Below, piece after piece: positions 44,088-54,161 of a stretch of DNA of 64,000 nt. A program made the position numbers and the translations under genes. The DNA is from Streptomyces sp. CA-210063. Lineage in GTDB: Bacteria; Actinomycetota; Actinomycetes; Streptomycetales; Streptomycetaceae. The DNA is taken from positions 5,456,001 through 5,520,000 of the forward strand of contig NZ_CP102512.1 in assembly GCF_024612015.1 (NCBI RefSeq). Reading direction: 5' to 3'. Position 1 is the stretch's first letter. The number at the start of each line of letters is the position of its first letter. The notes beneath the pieces were generated by a model. The model was not told where the DNA came from, made no database searches, and worked only from the letters and a program-made list of their open reading frames with translations.

Positions 44088-45077
44088 TCAGCTGAGCGTG
44101 ACCTGTCGGTTGGTGAGTCCGCCGCGTGCCCGGCGCTCGTCCGCGGTGAGCGGGGACTCGTCGGCCAGGGCGGCGGCGAGCCGCTCGGCGAACTCGGCCG
44201 CTGGCTTCTCGATGTCGTCCGCGCCGACCCCGCTCGGCAGGTCCCAGACCGGCACGGTGAGGCCGTGAGCACGGAAGGAGCCCACCAGCCGGGTGCCCTC
44301 GCCGAGGCCGGAGCGCCCGGCCGCGTGCAGCCGCGCGAGAGCGTCCAGAAGCCGCTCCTCGGCGTGCGGCATGACCCAGCGCAGGTGGTTCTTCTCGGGG
44401 GTCTCGCACCAGTACGCCGAGTCGACGCCCGCGAGCTTCACGGTCGGGATGGCCGCGGAGTTGGCGCGCTCCAGGGAGGCGGTCACCTCCGGGGTCGCGT
44501 TCTCCGTGTCCGGGACCCAGAACTCGAAGCCCGAGTGCACAACTGGCTCGAACTCACCTTCGGGGTCGAGCAGGTCCTGCAGGCGCGGACCGTCGGCCGG
44601 GGCGCGTCGGCCCGGAACCGGAGTGCCCGGCTCTGCGACCAGGGCGCGCTGGAGGGTGTCGGCGAGGTCGCGGCTGATGTCGCCCGACGCCGTGTCGTTC
44701 TGCAGGCCGAGCAGCACCGTGCCGTCGTCGCGGCGCAGCGCGGGCCAGGCCATCGGCAGGACGGTGGCGAGCGTGACCGAGGGGACGCCCTCGGGGAGCG
44801 CGTCCTTCAGCTTCAGCTCGACGGTGGCGGCGGGCACCAGCTCGCGCAGCGCGACCCAGTCGCACTCGCCCGGCAGGTCCTCGAAGGGTCGCCGCACCAG
44901 CTCGGTCACCGCCTGGGCGGCGGCCCGGCCGTGACAGGCCTTGTAACGGCGGCCGCTGCCGCAGGGGCATTGCTCGCGCGCGCCGACAACCGGAACCTGC
45001 CCATCAGCGCCTACGGCGCCGACTCCGCCGGTGTCCTGTGGGCGCTTGGCCTTCGTGTGGGGTCGCTTCTTGGCCAT
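44088..45077 (-). CDS. DUF5926 family protein with N-terminal SEC-C zinc motif
   Basis: 329 residues. After a basic tail (MAKKRPHTKAKRP) comes EQCPCGSGRRYKACHG, the SEC-C motif (CxCx8CH) that binds zinc and occurs in SecA and many nucleic-acid-associated proteins. The remainder (VALRELVPAATVELKLKDALPEGVPSVTLATVLPMAWPALRRDDGTVLLGLQ... HLRWVMPHAEERLLDALARLHA) is a conserved actinobacterial domain of unknown function. ATG 45077 preferred over the longer frame. A perfect DnaA box lies upstream at 45153. No function can be assigned. Confidence 0.85.
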   Translation of the reverse strand: MAKKRPHTKAKRPQDTGGVGAVGADGQVPVVGAREQCPCGSGRRYKACHGRAAAQAVTELVRRPFEDLPGECDWVALRELVPAATVELKLKDALPEGVPSVTLATVLPMAWPALRRDDGTVLLGLQNDTASGDISRDLADTLQRALVAEPGTPVPGRRAPADGPRLQDLLDPEGEFEPVVHSGFEFWVPDTENATPEVTASLERANSAAIPTVKLAGVDSAYWCETPEKNHLRWVMPHAEERLLDALARLHAAGRSGLGEGTRLVGSFRAHGLTVPVWDLPSGVGADDIEKPAAEFAERLAAALADESPLTADERRARGGLTNRQVTLS

Positions 45078-45152
45078 CGTGGGTGTCTCCCGATCACGGC
45101 TCGTCTCGTACTGGCGCGAGCCTAGCCGCTCGTACGACGCCCGACGGGACCC

Positions 45153-45161
45153 TGTGGACAA
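45153..45161 (-). promoter_or_regulatory. Single perfect DnaA box
   Basis: TGTGGACAA on the plus strand, TTGTCCACA on the minus strand, in the 153-bp spacer between the DUF5926 gene and the ATP-binding protein gene. An isolated perfect box. Confidence 0.45.
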
Positions 45162-45230
45162 CGCACCGAGTCGTCCCGGAACCGGTGGTTCAAGCCGGGT
45201 CGTTCAGGCCGGGTCGCGCCCGACCGGCGG

Positions 45231-45773
45231 TCAGTCCATGTCGTCGAACGCGTCCGCGAAGTCCAGGTCGGGGAGGGCGGAGACCGACGGGGCCGCCACG
45301 CGGGTGGCGAAGTCGTCCCGGCGGTGGGCGCGGAGGACGTCGTGCTGGACGACGACCCACACGGTGACCTCGCCGCGGGCGTCGTCGCGCACGCCCCAGT
45401 CGTCGGCCAGTGCCGTCACGATGTTCAGCCCGCGGCCGCCGTGTGCGGTGACCGAGGGCGTGGACGGAACCGGACGGGTCGGACCACCGCCGTCCGTCAC
45501 CTCGACCGTGAGCCGCCCCGAGGGGTCCACGCGCCAGGCGCAGCGCACATCGCCGTCACCGGCCAGGGCGTCGCCGAGCGGCCTGCCGTGTTTGCAGGCA
45601 TTGCTGAGTAGTTCGGAAAGGATCAGCAGGGCGTCGTCGATGACCGATTCCGCCACACCACCGTCGCGCAACTGATCGCGCATCCGGTGCCTCGCTTCCC
45701 CCACGCCCGCAGGGCCATGGGGTACGGCCATGCTCGACGACGTGGGCACCTCCTGTGCCACCACCAACGCCAC
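45231..45773 (-). CDS. Anti-sigma-type ATP-binding protein (HATPase)
   Basis: 180 residues, GHKL ATPase: N box LILSELLSNACKHG, G1 box EVTDGGGP, G2 box GGRGLNIVTALADDW. Likely a regulator of a sigma/anti-anti-sigma partner. The start GTG 45773 has GGAGG at good distance; a longer version from GTG 45860 (VRQSTCVGRFPVQSNGAF) is open and may be the real N-terminus in relatives. The C-terminus is acidic (DLDFADAFDDMD). The adjacent gene is the glycerophosphodiesterase. Confidence 0.85.
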   Translation of the reverse strand: MALVVAQEVPTSSSMAVPHGPAGVGEARHRMRDQLRDGGVAESVIDDALLILSELLSNACKHGRPLGDALAGDGDVRCAWRVDPSGRLTVEVTDGGGPTRPVPSTPSVTAHGGRGLNIVTALADDWGVRDDARGEVTVWVVVQHDVLRAHRRDDFATRVAAPSVSALPDLDFADAFDDMD

Positions 45774-46151
45774 CCCCGAGACCTCCTTCGCCCCACGCCA
45801 CGGTGTGAATGCCCCATTGGACTGGACTGGAAACCGGCCAACACACGTGCTCTGACGCACTCGTAACGATCGAATACGGACCGAACGCGCCGGTGCACTC
45901 CCCGTAGCCGTCTGGCTGAATTTCGCCCCCGATGTGCCGACTTGTCCTCGGGTGTGGTCCGGCCGTCTTGGCGGAATTCTTACCTCCGTCAAGAGCGGTC
46001 GGCGGCGGTGGCAGGGCTCGGCGGAGTGCTCGCAGATGTGAACAGAAGCGTGTTCGAAGCCGTCGGGGAGGTCGTGTGCGGAGTTGTCGATATCGGGGTG
46101 TTCGGAGTTGTTGGAGCCCGTTCGCTCGGTGGTGACCTGGAGGGGGTGCGG

Positions 46152-46961
46152 TCAGCGGCCGAGTTGGTGGAGGACCGCGCGTGGACGGTTGGTGATGATG
46201 GCGTCGACGCCCAGCTCGACACAGAGGTCGACGTCCTGGGGCTCGTTCACGGTCCACACGTGCACCTGGTGGCCGGTTTTCTTCAGGCGCTCGATGAACG
46301 CGGGGTGGTTGCGCACGATCCGGATCGAGGGGCCGGCGATCCCGACACCGGCGGGCAGTCGCCCGTCGCGCAGCCGGGGTGAGACGAACTGCATCAGATA
46401 GACCGTCGGCAGCGTCGGGGACGCGGCCCGGACGCGGTGCAGGGAGCGCGCCGAGAAACTCATGATCCGTACCGCCGACTCGGCGGCCGGCTCCGGCGCG
46501 TCCAGACCGAACCGCTTCAGCAGGACCAGCAGCCGCTCCTCCACCTGACCGGCCCAGCGCGTGGGGTGCTTGGTCTCGATGGCCAGCTCCACCCGGCGTC
46601 CGGCGTCGGCCACGAGTTCGAGCAGGCGTTCAAGGGTGAGGACGGAGGTGTCCGCCCGGTCCTCGGGGGTGACCTCCCAGTCGGGGGCCTCGTCGCCGTT
46701 CCGCCAGGAGCCGAAGTCCAGGGCGGCCAGGTCGGCGAGTTCCAGGGCGGAGACCGCGCCGCGACCGTTCGACGTACGGTTGACGCGTCGGTCGTGGACA
46801 CAGACGAGGTGGCCGTCCGCCGTCAGCCGGACATCGCATTCGAGGGCGTCCGCCCCGTCCTCGATCGCCTTCTTGTACGCGGCCAGGGTGTGCTCGGGGG
46901 CAGCCTCGGAGGCCCCCCGGTGGGCGACGACCTGAATCGGGAGCTGTGGTGCGTGGGTCAC
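46152..46961 (-). CDS. Glycerophosphodiester phosphodiesterase
   Basis: Cytoplasmic GDPD-type enzyme releasing glycerol-3-phosphate from deacylated phospholipids. 269 residues, TIM-barrel: VAHRGASEAAPEHTLAAY (catalytic His), ALECDVRLTADGHLVCVHD (metal ligands and second His), LAIETKHPTRW, and VHVWTVNEPQD near the C-terminus. No signal peptide. GTG 46961; the nearest upstream ATG runs straight into a stop. A 254-bp spacer to the divergent htrA follows, with a TATATAAAGG-like stretch at about 47057. Confidence 0.93.
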   Translation of the reverse strand: MTHAPQLPIQVVAHRGASEAAPEHTLAAYKKAIEDGADALECDVRLTADGHLVCVHDRRVNRTSNGRGAVSALELADLAALDFGSWRNGDEAPDWEVTPEDRADTSVLTLERLLELVADAGRRVELAIETKHPTRWAGQVEERLLVLLKRFGLDAPEPAAESAVRIMSFSARSLHRVRAASPTLPTVYLMQFVSPRLRDGRLPAGVGIAGPSIRIVRNHPAFIERLKKTGHQVHVWTVNEPQDVDLCVELGVDAIITNRPRAVLHQLGR

Positions 46962-47215
46962 CGCGTCATGGTGCCACCGTGGCGGGGTACGCGTGGGGGT
47001 GGTGACGGTGGACGACCTGGTCTGTACGCACAGTACACGCCATTAGTCCGATAGATCCTATATAAAGGAAGGTCCCGGACCCACAGAAACCGCTTATGGT
47101 GCCCTGACGGCTCGTGGGAAAAGCTGACCGCATACAACGGTCACGCACAGCCTCATGTGCGACCAAGAACAGTCGACCGCCGACAAGCTGAAGCCGTGGA
47201 TCGAGGAGAAAAGCT

Positions 47216-49024
<1,809 letters not shown>

Positions 49025-49048
49025 CCCGTTCTCCGTCGTCACACCCTT

Positions 49049-49084
49049 GCGCCGCGGCACTCCTGATCACGGGTGCTGCGGCGC
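49049..49084 (+). terminator. Hairpin terminator after htrA-like gene
   Basis: GCGCCGCGGCACTC pairs with GGGTGCTGCGGCGC, 14-bp imperfect stem, 8-nt loop, 25 bp after the stop codon. No T-run. Confidence 0.55.
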
Positions 49085-49261
49085 GGTGTTGCGGGCAGCG
49101 GACCGCGCCGACAGCGACCGCGTTCTCCAGTCAGTCGTGTTCCTCCAGGGCGCGTTGACGACCTGAATCCCCGTAGGCGGCCCGGATCGCGATCGTGAAC
49201 TACATCGCATCCCCGGGGTTCAGGTTGCGGGCGGGGGTGGTGCGCGTGTTCGGATGAATCG

Positions 49262-50551
49262 ATGCGCAACCCCCACCGCATGGATCCGCGTCACCGTCCC
49301 CACGACCGCTCCGAAGCGCCACCCCACGACCGCTCGGAAGCGCCCCGCAACCCCTACGACGAACTCGGCGCCCTCGACGACGGCCCCCTGGAGGACACCT
49401 CTCTGGAGGTCTTCTTCGGCGAGGGCACCACCGGTCAGTGGGCCGAACAGGAGCGGGAACCGGAGCCGGAGCGGGAACCGGAGTGGACCCCTCCCGTCCA
49501 CCGGCGGGGCGGCCGGCGTCGGCGGGGCCGTTTCGCCGGGCTGCCGTTCGCGGTGAAGGCGGTGGTGGGCCTGGTCGTGCTCGCCGCATTCGTCACCCTC
49601 GGCGACCGCTGGGCACTGCTGTACGCCGAGCACAGGACCGCGGAGACCCTCAAGGACCGGCTGGACCTGGCCGCGGCGCCCGAGGTGGAGATCGGCGGCT
49701 TCCCCTTCCTCACCCAACTCGCCGACCAGCGGCTGGACTCGGTGCGGCTGACCGTGCCGGACGTGGCGGCCGACCGGGTGTCGCTGGCGAAGGTGTCGGC
49801 CACGGCCCATGACATACGGCTGGACGCCGACGGCCTCACCTCCGTGCGCGGCGCCCGCGTCCCCCGGCTCGACGGCGACGTCCTGCTGTCCTTCGCCGAC
49901 CTCAATCGCGAACTCGGCGCGTCCCAGGTGACGTTCACCGGAGACGGCCGTGACCGGGTCCGGGCCCGCGGTACCCTGCCGGTCGCCGGGCACGACCTGA
50001 GGCTGCGCGCCGAGGCCACGATCCAGCGGCAGGGCGAGCGGGGCATCGCCACGGAGATCGGCGGTATGCGCCTGGACATCGGGGACCTGGCCACCTACCG
50101 CCCCGGCACGCGCGCCTCGGAGGGCCTGCACCTGACGCCGAAGGCATCCGCCGACCTCGCCCGGGAGACCCGTAAGGCGAAGGCGCTGCTGTCGGTCCCG
50201 GCGATCGTGCGGCGGCTGGGGATGTCCCGGCCGGCCGTGCGCGAGGCCCTGAACGACGACGGCAAGCTCGCCGAACTGACCGGCTCCCCGCGCTTCACCC
50301 GCCAGGCCCAGGGCCTCAACCTCATCGACCTGGCCCTGGACAACCCCGAGGTGCTCCGCGGCCTGGGCCTCGACCCGGCGCTCCTCGACGCCCTGTCCCG
50401 GCTCACCCGCCCGGTCCTCGCCGAACGGCTGTCGCTGTCCTTCGAGTTGCCGGAGCCGGAGCACGGGGACGTACGGCTGCGGGACGTCCGCGTGGAGGAG
50501 GACGGCGTCCGGGTACGGCTGACGGGTTCGGGGCTGGCCGTGGGCAGTTAG
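49262..50551 (+). CDS. LmeA-family (DUF2993) lipid-binding membrane-anchored protein
   Basis: 429 residues. N-terminal ~95 residues are charged and disordered (Arg/Pro/Glu-rich, with REPEPEREPEW), followed by a transmembrane helix near residues 97-115 (FAVKAVVGLVVLAAFVTLG). The extracytoplasmic remainder is the DUF2993/LmeA type (VEIGGFPFLTQLADQRLDSVRLTVPDVAADRVSL), related to a mycobacterial phospholipid-binding protein involved in lipomannan elongation. Function here unknown. ATG 49262 has no obvious ribosome site; a second in-frame ATG six codons later is an alternative. Confidence 0.88.
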   Translation: MRNPHRMDPRHRPHDRSEAPPHDRSEAPRNPYDELGALDDGPLEDTSLEVFFGEGTTGQWAEQEREPEPEREPEWTPPVHRRGGRRRRGRFAGLPFAVKAVVGLVVLAAFVTLGDRWALLYAEHRTAETLKDRLDLAAAPEVEIGGFPFLTQLADQRLDSVRLTVPDVAADRVSLAKVSATAHDIRLDADGLTSVRGARVPRLDGDVLLSFADLNRELGASQVTFTGDGRDRVRARGTLPVAGHDLRLRAEATIQRQGERGIATEIGGMRLDIGDLATYRPGTRASEGLHLTPKASADLARETRKAKALLSVPAIVRRLGMSRPAVREALNDDGKLAELTGSPRFTRQAQGLNLIDLALDNPEVLRGLGLDPALLDALSRLTRPVLAERLSLSFELPEPEHGDVRLRDVRVEEDGVRVRLTGSGLAVGS

Positions 50552-50702
50552 CGGGCCTGCATCCGTGACCCTGGGTTCTTGATGAAATTTGGTGTGCAGA
50601 TGTGTTGACCTCTGTTCGGGATCTCTTCTACTTTGCGGGAGCCACAGAGCCGCCGACCTGCAGTCGAGGTTTCGCGGACGCAACTGCCCAGAAGGGGATG
50701 TC

Positions 50703-51734
50703 GTGTCACGAAAGAGCCATCGCGGGACAGCTTGCCTGGGGGCGTTCCTGGCCGGCGTCACGGCATTCGGCGGGGCCCTCGCCTCCCCCGCGTCCGCAGC
50801 CGCCTCCCGCCACGCCTCGCCGCCGCCCGTCAGTGACTTCCAAGGGGTCAACTGGGCCGATCCGCGCGACAACTACGCCGACGACGCGGTCGTACCCTCG
50901 GGCCTGTCCACCTCCGACAGCTACGCCACGACGTACGCCAAGTCCAGGGCGATCATCGGCGGGTTCGCCGAGCTCGGCGCCAACACGGTCCGTCTGCCCG
51001 TCAATCCCACCTCCGTGAACGGCTCCTTCTGGAAGTCGTACCGGGGCGCGATCGACGCGGCCACCGCCAAGGGCTTCAAGGTCGTCCTGGGCTACTGGGA
51101 GGCCGACAACGCCAAGGACGGCAAGATCGACGACCAGGCCTCGTGGGACCGGATGTGGGCGCGGATCACCTCCGCCTACGCCGGCAACCCCAAGGTGTAC
51201 TTCGAGCCGATGAACGAGCCGTTCGGCTACACCTCCCAGGAGTGGCGCGACGTGGCCGCGAACTGGCTGACCAGGCACCGCTTCATCCCCCGCGACCGGG
51301 TCCTCGTCGGCGGCATCAAGTACAGCGAGGACGTCAAGCCCGTGTGCGCCGACAGCCGGCTCGACGGCACCCGGATCGCCCTGCACAACTACGGCTTCTG
51401 GCACACCGACTGGACCAGCGTCGACCAGTGGAAGGCAGACTTCAAGGAACGCATCGGCGACTGCGCCTCCCGCACGATCCTGGACGAGTTCGGCGCTTCC
51501 ATGACGACCGGCCTGGACTACAACGGCCCGGTCAACGGCTCCAACGAAGTCGCCTACATCCAGGCCGCGACCGACACCATCCGGGAGCTGGGCCTGGGCT
51601 CGGTCTACTGGCCCGGCCTGCGCAACGGCGACACCTACTCCCTCACCACCCTCCAGGGCACAGGCACCCGCCTCACCCTGAAGCTCAACAACCAGAGCGG
51701 CCTCGACCGCCTGCACTGGGCCTGGAAGCAGTAA
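50703..51734 (+). CDS. Secreted GH5-type glycoside hydrolase (cellulase-like)
   Basis: 343 residues, starting GTG 50703 after GGGGATGTC. A signal peptide (RKSHRGTACLGAFLAGVTAFGGALASPASAAA) is followed by a (beta/alpha)8 barrel: GVNWADPRDN, FAELGANTVRLPVNP, ITSAYAGNPKVYFEPMNEPFG (acid/base Glu in NEP), IALHNYGFWHTD and TILDEFGASM (nucleophile Glu). It should cut a beta-1,4-type or related polysaccharide outside the cell; exact specificity cannot be read. Ends with LHWAWKQ. A strong hairpin follows. The longer upstream frame would hide the signal peptide. Confidence 0.9.
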   Translation: MSRKSHRGTACLGAFLAGVTAFGGALASPASAAASRHASPPPVSDFQGVNWADPRDNYADDAVVPSGLSTSDSYATTYAKSRAIIGGFAELGANTVRLPVNPTSVNGSFWKSYRGAIDAATAKGFKVVLGYWEADNAKDGKIDDQASWDRMWARITSAYAGNPKVYFEPMNEPFGYTSQEWRDVAANWLTRHRFIPRDRVLVGGIKYSEDVKPVCADSRLDGTRIALHNYGFWHTDWTSVDQWKADFKERIGDCASRTILDEFGASMTTGLDYNGPVNGSNEVAYIQAATDTIRELGLGSVYWPGLRNGDTYSLTTLQGTGTRLTLKLNNQSGLDRLHWAWKQ

Positions 51735-51738
51735 CGCG

Positions 51739-51774
51739 GCGGGGGCGCGGCCCCGATGTGGACCACGCCCCCGC
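51739..51774 (+). terminator. Hairpin terminator after the GH5 gene
   Basis: GCGGGGGCG pairs with CGCCCCCGC, 9-bp stem, 4 bp after the stop codon, with an 18-nt loop. Confidence 0.6.
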
Positions 51775-51829
51775 GAAACGCTCGGTGCCGGTACGCTGTA
51801 CCCGCTCCGTCCCAGGTGGCCGGGGCGTA

Positions 51830-51916
51830 GGTGGGTTGCCCGAGCGGCCTAAGGGAACGGTCTTGAAAACCGTCGTGGCAGCGATGTCACCGTGGGTTCA
51901 AATCCCACACCCACCG
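51830..51916 (+). tRNA. tRNA-Ser (anticodon UGA)
   Basis: Acceptor GGTGGGT pairs with ACCCACC, discriminator G. D-arm with CCGAGCGGCCTAAGGG, anticodon loop CTTGAAA (anticodon TGA), long variable arm, T-arm GTTCAAATC. 87 nt. CCA not encoded. Confidence 0.96.
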
Positions 51917-51945
51917 CCGTAGGTGAGTGAAACTTGCTGGTCAGA

Positions 51946-51975
51946 AGGGGCGTCCCGGTTACGGGGCGCCCCTTC
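51946..51975 (+). terminator. Terminator hairpin after tRNA-Ser(UGA)
   Basis: AAGGGGCGTCCC pairs with GGGGCGCCCCTT (one G-T), 6-nt loop, 30 bp past the tRNA. Confidence 0.6.
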
Positions 51976-52050
51976 GGCGTGTGTACGGGATGCGGCCTGT
52001 GGGAGGGGTGCTGATTCTGGAGGGGATGGCGAACGGCGGAAGGAGCCGTG

Positions 52051-52278
52051 ATGTCTGTGATGGACAAGCTCAAGCAGATGCTGAAGGGCCACGAGGAGCA
52101 GGCCGGGAAGGGCGTCGACAAGGCCGGCGACTACGTCGACGAGCGGACGCAGGGGAAGTACAGCGGCCAGGTCGACACGGCTCAGGACAGGCTCAGGCGG
52201 CAGATGGGCTCCGAGCAGACAGGGCAGACAGGGCAGACGGGGCAGACAGAGCCCGGCCGCGAGGATCCGCCGCGGTAG
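52051..52278 (+). CDS. MT0933-like antitoxin-type small protein
   Basis: 75 residues. DKLKQMLKGHEEQAGKGVDKAGDYVDERTQGKYSGQVDTAQDRL is the conserved core of the MT0933-like antitoxin family, mostly helical and highly charged. The C-terminus contains QTGQTGQTGQT from a 9-bp tandem repeat (about 52216-52251). No toxin gene is adjacent, which is usual for Streptomyces members, so it may not act as an antitoxin. ATG 52051 has GGAG five bases upstream. A convergent terminator follows. Confidence 0.8.
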   Translation: MSVMDKLKQMLKGHEEQAGKGVDKAGDYVDERTQGKYSGQVDTAQDRLRRQMGSEQTGQTGQTGQTEPGREDPPR

Positions 52279-52335
52279 TGGGGTCGTCGCCCGGGGGGTT
52301 CCGTGGTGACGGGGGTCGTAGGCCCAGTTCTTCCA

Positions 52336-52368
52336 ACGACCGGCGCCTGTGACATGGGCGCCGGTCGT
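52336..52368. terminator. Bidirectional hairpin terminator
   Basis: ACGACCGGCGCC pairs perfectly with GGCGCCGGTCGT, 9-nt loop, between the convergent antitoxin-like and prim-pol genes. Confidence 0.65.
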
Positions 52369-52399
52369 CTGTGTGAGGGGGCAGTTCGGTTGATCCGCA

Positions 52400-53272
52400 T
52401 CACACCCCCCGCCCCGACATCCGCGCCGCCGAAGCGATCGTCGACCTCGCCTCCCGTTCCGTGAGCCCCGTGTGGACGGCCGCCTCGACCAGCGCGTTCG
52501 TCAGGTCGGGGCCGAGGCCGTTCTCGTACGCGCGGCAGGCGGCCCAGAAGAGGCGGGTGTTGCGTTGGCCCTCCTGGGCGGTCCGGACGAAGTGGATCAG
52601 GCCGTGGCCGTGGCCGCCGGCCCTGTGGGAGGTGTTCGGGCGCGGCGGTGGGAGGAGCAGGCGGAGCAGCTCCGGGGGGCAGGCGGCCGGGGGCAGGTGG
52701 GCCGTGCCGGGGGCCGTGCCGTAGACGCCGTGGTCGGTGCGGGAGCCGGGGCCGACGAGGTAGCCGCCGGCGCCGCGGATGTCGATGCCGGGGGCGAGAC
52801 GGCTCGCGGAGTTGGGGACGACGACGTCGGGCGGGCCGGTGAGCCAGAGGTGGCGGCCGCCGCTGGGGGTCAGGACGACGACCGTCTCCGGGATGGTGAA
52901 CAGGTGGCGGAGGGCCAGTTCTCGCAGGGCGGTCGAGGAGTCCGTACCGGATTTGGTGTCGAGGTCGATGCCGATCAGGTGGTGGGGACCGACGCCGCAG
53001 GCGATGCCGTAGCCGGTGGCCCAGGGGGCGGCGGCGAAGAGTTCGCGGACGCGGTGGGGGTCGGTGGAGGCGTCGTGGACGCCGTGGCCGAAGCGGCCGC
53101 ATTCGCCGTGGCAGGGAGAGGGAGAAGGAGAGGGGGCGGGGTCGTCCCGGTGGGGGGAGCGTAGGGCCGGGAGTTTTGAGCGGGACAGGGGGATCACCGC
53201 CAGTCCGCGTTCGGCGGCGGAGAGGGCGTGCGCCAGGGCCAGGGTGGTGGCCTGCCGGTCCATGGTGGCCAT
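52400..53272 (-). CDS. Bifunctional DNA primase/polymerase (prim-pol) domain protein
   Basis: 290 residues. A prim-pol (AEP-superfamily) domain: ALSAAERGLAVIPLSRSKLPAL at the N-terminus, HLIGIDLDTKSG containing the catalytic Asp-x-Asp, and PSGGRHLWLTG and GIDIRGAGGYLVGPGS, typical of archaeo-eukaryotic-primase-like enzymes. The C-terminal ~90 residues (FVRTAQEGQRNTRLFWAACRAYENGL...) match the helical region common in replication-related prim-pol proteins. Start at ATG 53272 (second ATG at 53263). No phage genes are seen nearby. The 352-bp upstream spacer to 53624 has no visible gene. Confidence 0.85.
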   Translation of the reverse strand: MATMDRQATTLALAHALSAAERGLAVIPLSRSKLPALRSPHRDDPAPSPSPSPCHGECGRFGHGVHDASTDPHRVRELFAAAPWATGYGIACGVGPHHLIGIDLDTKSGTDSSTALRELALRHLFTIPETVVVLTPSGGRHLWLTGPPDVVVPNSASRLAPGIDIRGAGGYLVGPGSRTDHGVYGTAPGTAHLPPAACPPELLRLLLPPPRPNTSHRAGGHGHGLIHFVRTAQEGQRNTRLFWAACRAYENGLGPDLTNALVEAAVHTGLTEREARSTIASAARMSGRGV

Positions 53273-53624
53273 GCTTCTATGTTCGTACGCATGTTCGATA
53301 AAGGGAAGGGGGGTTCGGGGGTTCCTTTCGGTCGTGGGGGTCCGTGCGTGGATTGGCTGGAAAGGTGTCGGAACGCAACTCCCCTTGTTCCGCTCGACCT
53401 TGTTGCCGTTCGGCGGGCTTATCGCGCCTGAGCTGCGAGTTCCTTGATCCAAGAGGGTTTATCGACTTGTCATCACGCTTCAGGGGGAATCAGGGCTTCC
53501 GGGATGGTTCGCCGGGGATTCGGTGGGCAATTCTGGATTCGCGACGTCGAAGACCAGTACCGAGGCGGTCGGCCAACTGCCTTGGGGCAACCCGTACTTG
53601 TGGAAAGCCCTGGAGGAAACACAC

Positions 53625-53930
53625 ATGGCAAGCATCCGTACAGCCCGCGTTCTGGCCGCCGTCTCGGCGCTTCCGCTCGCCGCCGCCCTGTTCACCGGCG
53701 TCGCGACGGCCGACAACGGCGCCATCGCGGACAACGGATCGAACGCGGGCGTGGCGAACCTCGTCGGCAGCGGTGTCGGTCACGACAACAACGGCAACTC
53801 GTCGACCTCGCAGCAGCAGGCGAACGGCTCCGGCGCCTCGAACCAGAACAACACCGCCCAGGTCAACGGCTCCGGCCTCACGGCGATCGACCAGAAGAAC
53901 GCCGTCGTCAGCTTCACCAACCTCTGGTGA
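53625..53930 (+). CDS. Small secreted Asn/Gln/Ser-rich protein
   Basis: 101 residues with a clear signal peptide (MASIRTARVLAAVSALPLAAALFTGVATA) and a mature ~72-residue chain rich in Asn, Gly, Ser and Gln (NGAIADNGSNAGVANLVGSGVGHDNNGNSSTSQQQANGSGASNQNNTAQVNGSG), no Cys. Composition and size resemble aerial-hypha surface amyloid proteins (chaplins, rodlins), but the chaplin domain is not present. GGAGG precedes ATG 53625 by 9 bp. A very strong terminator follows at 54043. Confidence 0.8.
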   Translation: MASIRTARVLAAVSALPLAAALFTGVATADNGAIADNGSNAGVANLVGSGVGHDNNGNSSTSQQQANGSGASNQNNTAQVNGSGLTAIDQKNAVVSFTNLW

Positions 53931-54042
53931 GGCGACCGGGGGCGGTTCGGGGGACCGGGGGTGGGGACGGATGAGGTCACCCCGGTCCTGAGGTCCCGCC
54001 CCTCGGACGCAGGACGTGTGGGACATGTTTGTGGGGTGTGAC

Positions 54043-54082
54043 ACGCCTGTGCGGCGGTGCTTCGGCACCGCCGCACAGGCGT
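54043..54082 (+). terminator. Strong 18-bp hairpin terminator with TTCG tetraloop
   Basis: A perfect 18-bp stem (54043-54060 with 54065-54082), ACGCCTGTGCGGCGGTGC and its complement, closed by TTCG. It lies 112 bp after the secreted protein gene. Confidence 0.8.
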
Positions 54083-54119
54083 TTCGGCGACCTTGACAGT
54101 TGGGGCGACAGTTCCTTCA

Positions 54120-54138
54120 ATCTGACGGACAGTCAGAT
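54120..54138. promoter_or_regulatory. Palindromic operator upstream of the Chs/Ltp2-like operon
   Basis: ATCTGAC-GGACA-GTCAGAT, perfect 7-bp arms, ending 23 bp before the ATG of the first gene. Shape and place suggest a TetR-family repressor site for acyl-CoA metabolism (inference). Confidence 0.55.
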
Positions 54139-54161
54139 ACTTCGGAGGGGGCTGCGGCACG

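Noticed and set aside
52051..52278. A toxin-antitoxin pair
   Set aside because: Only the antitoxin-like protein is present; the neighbouring genes are not toxins.
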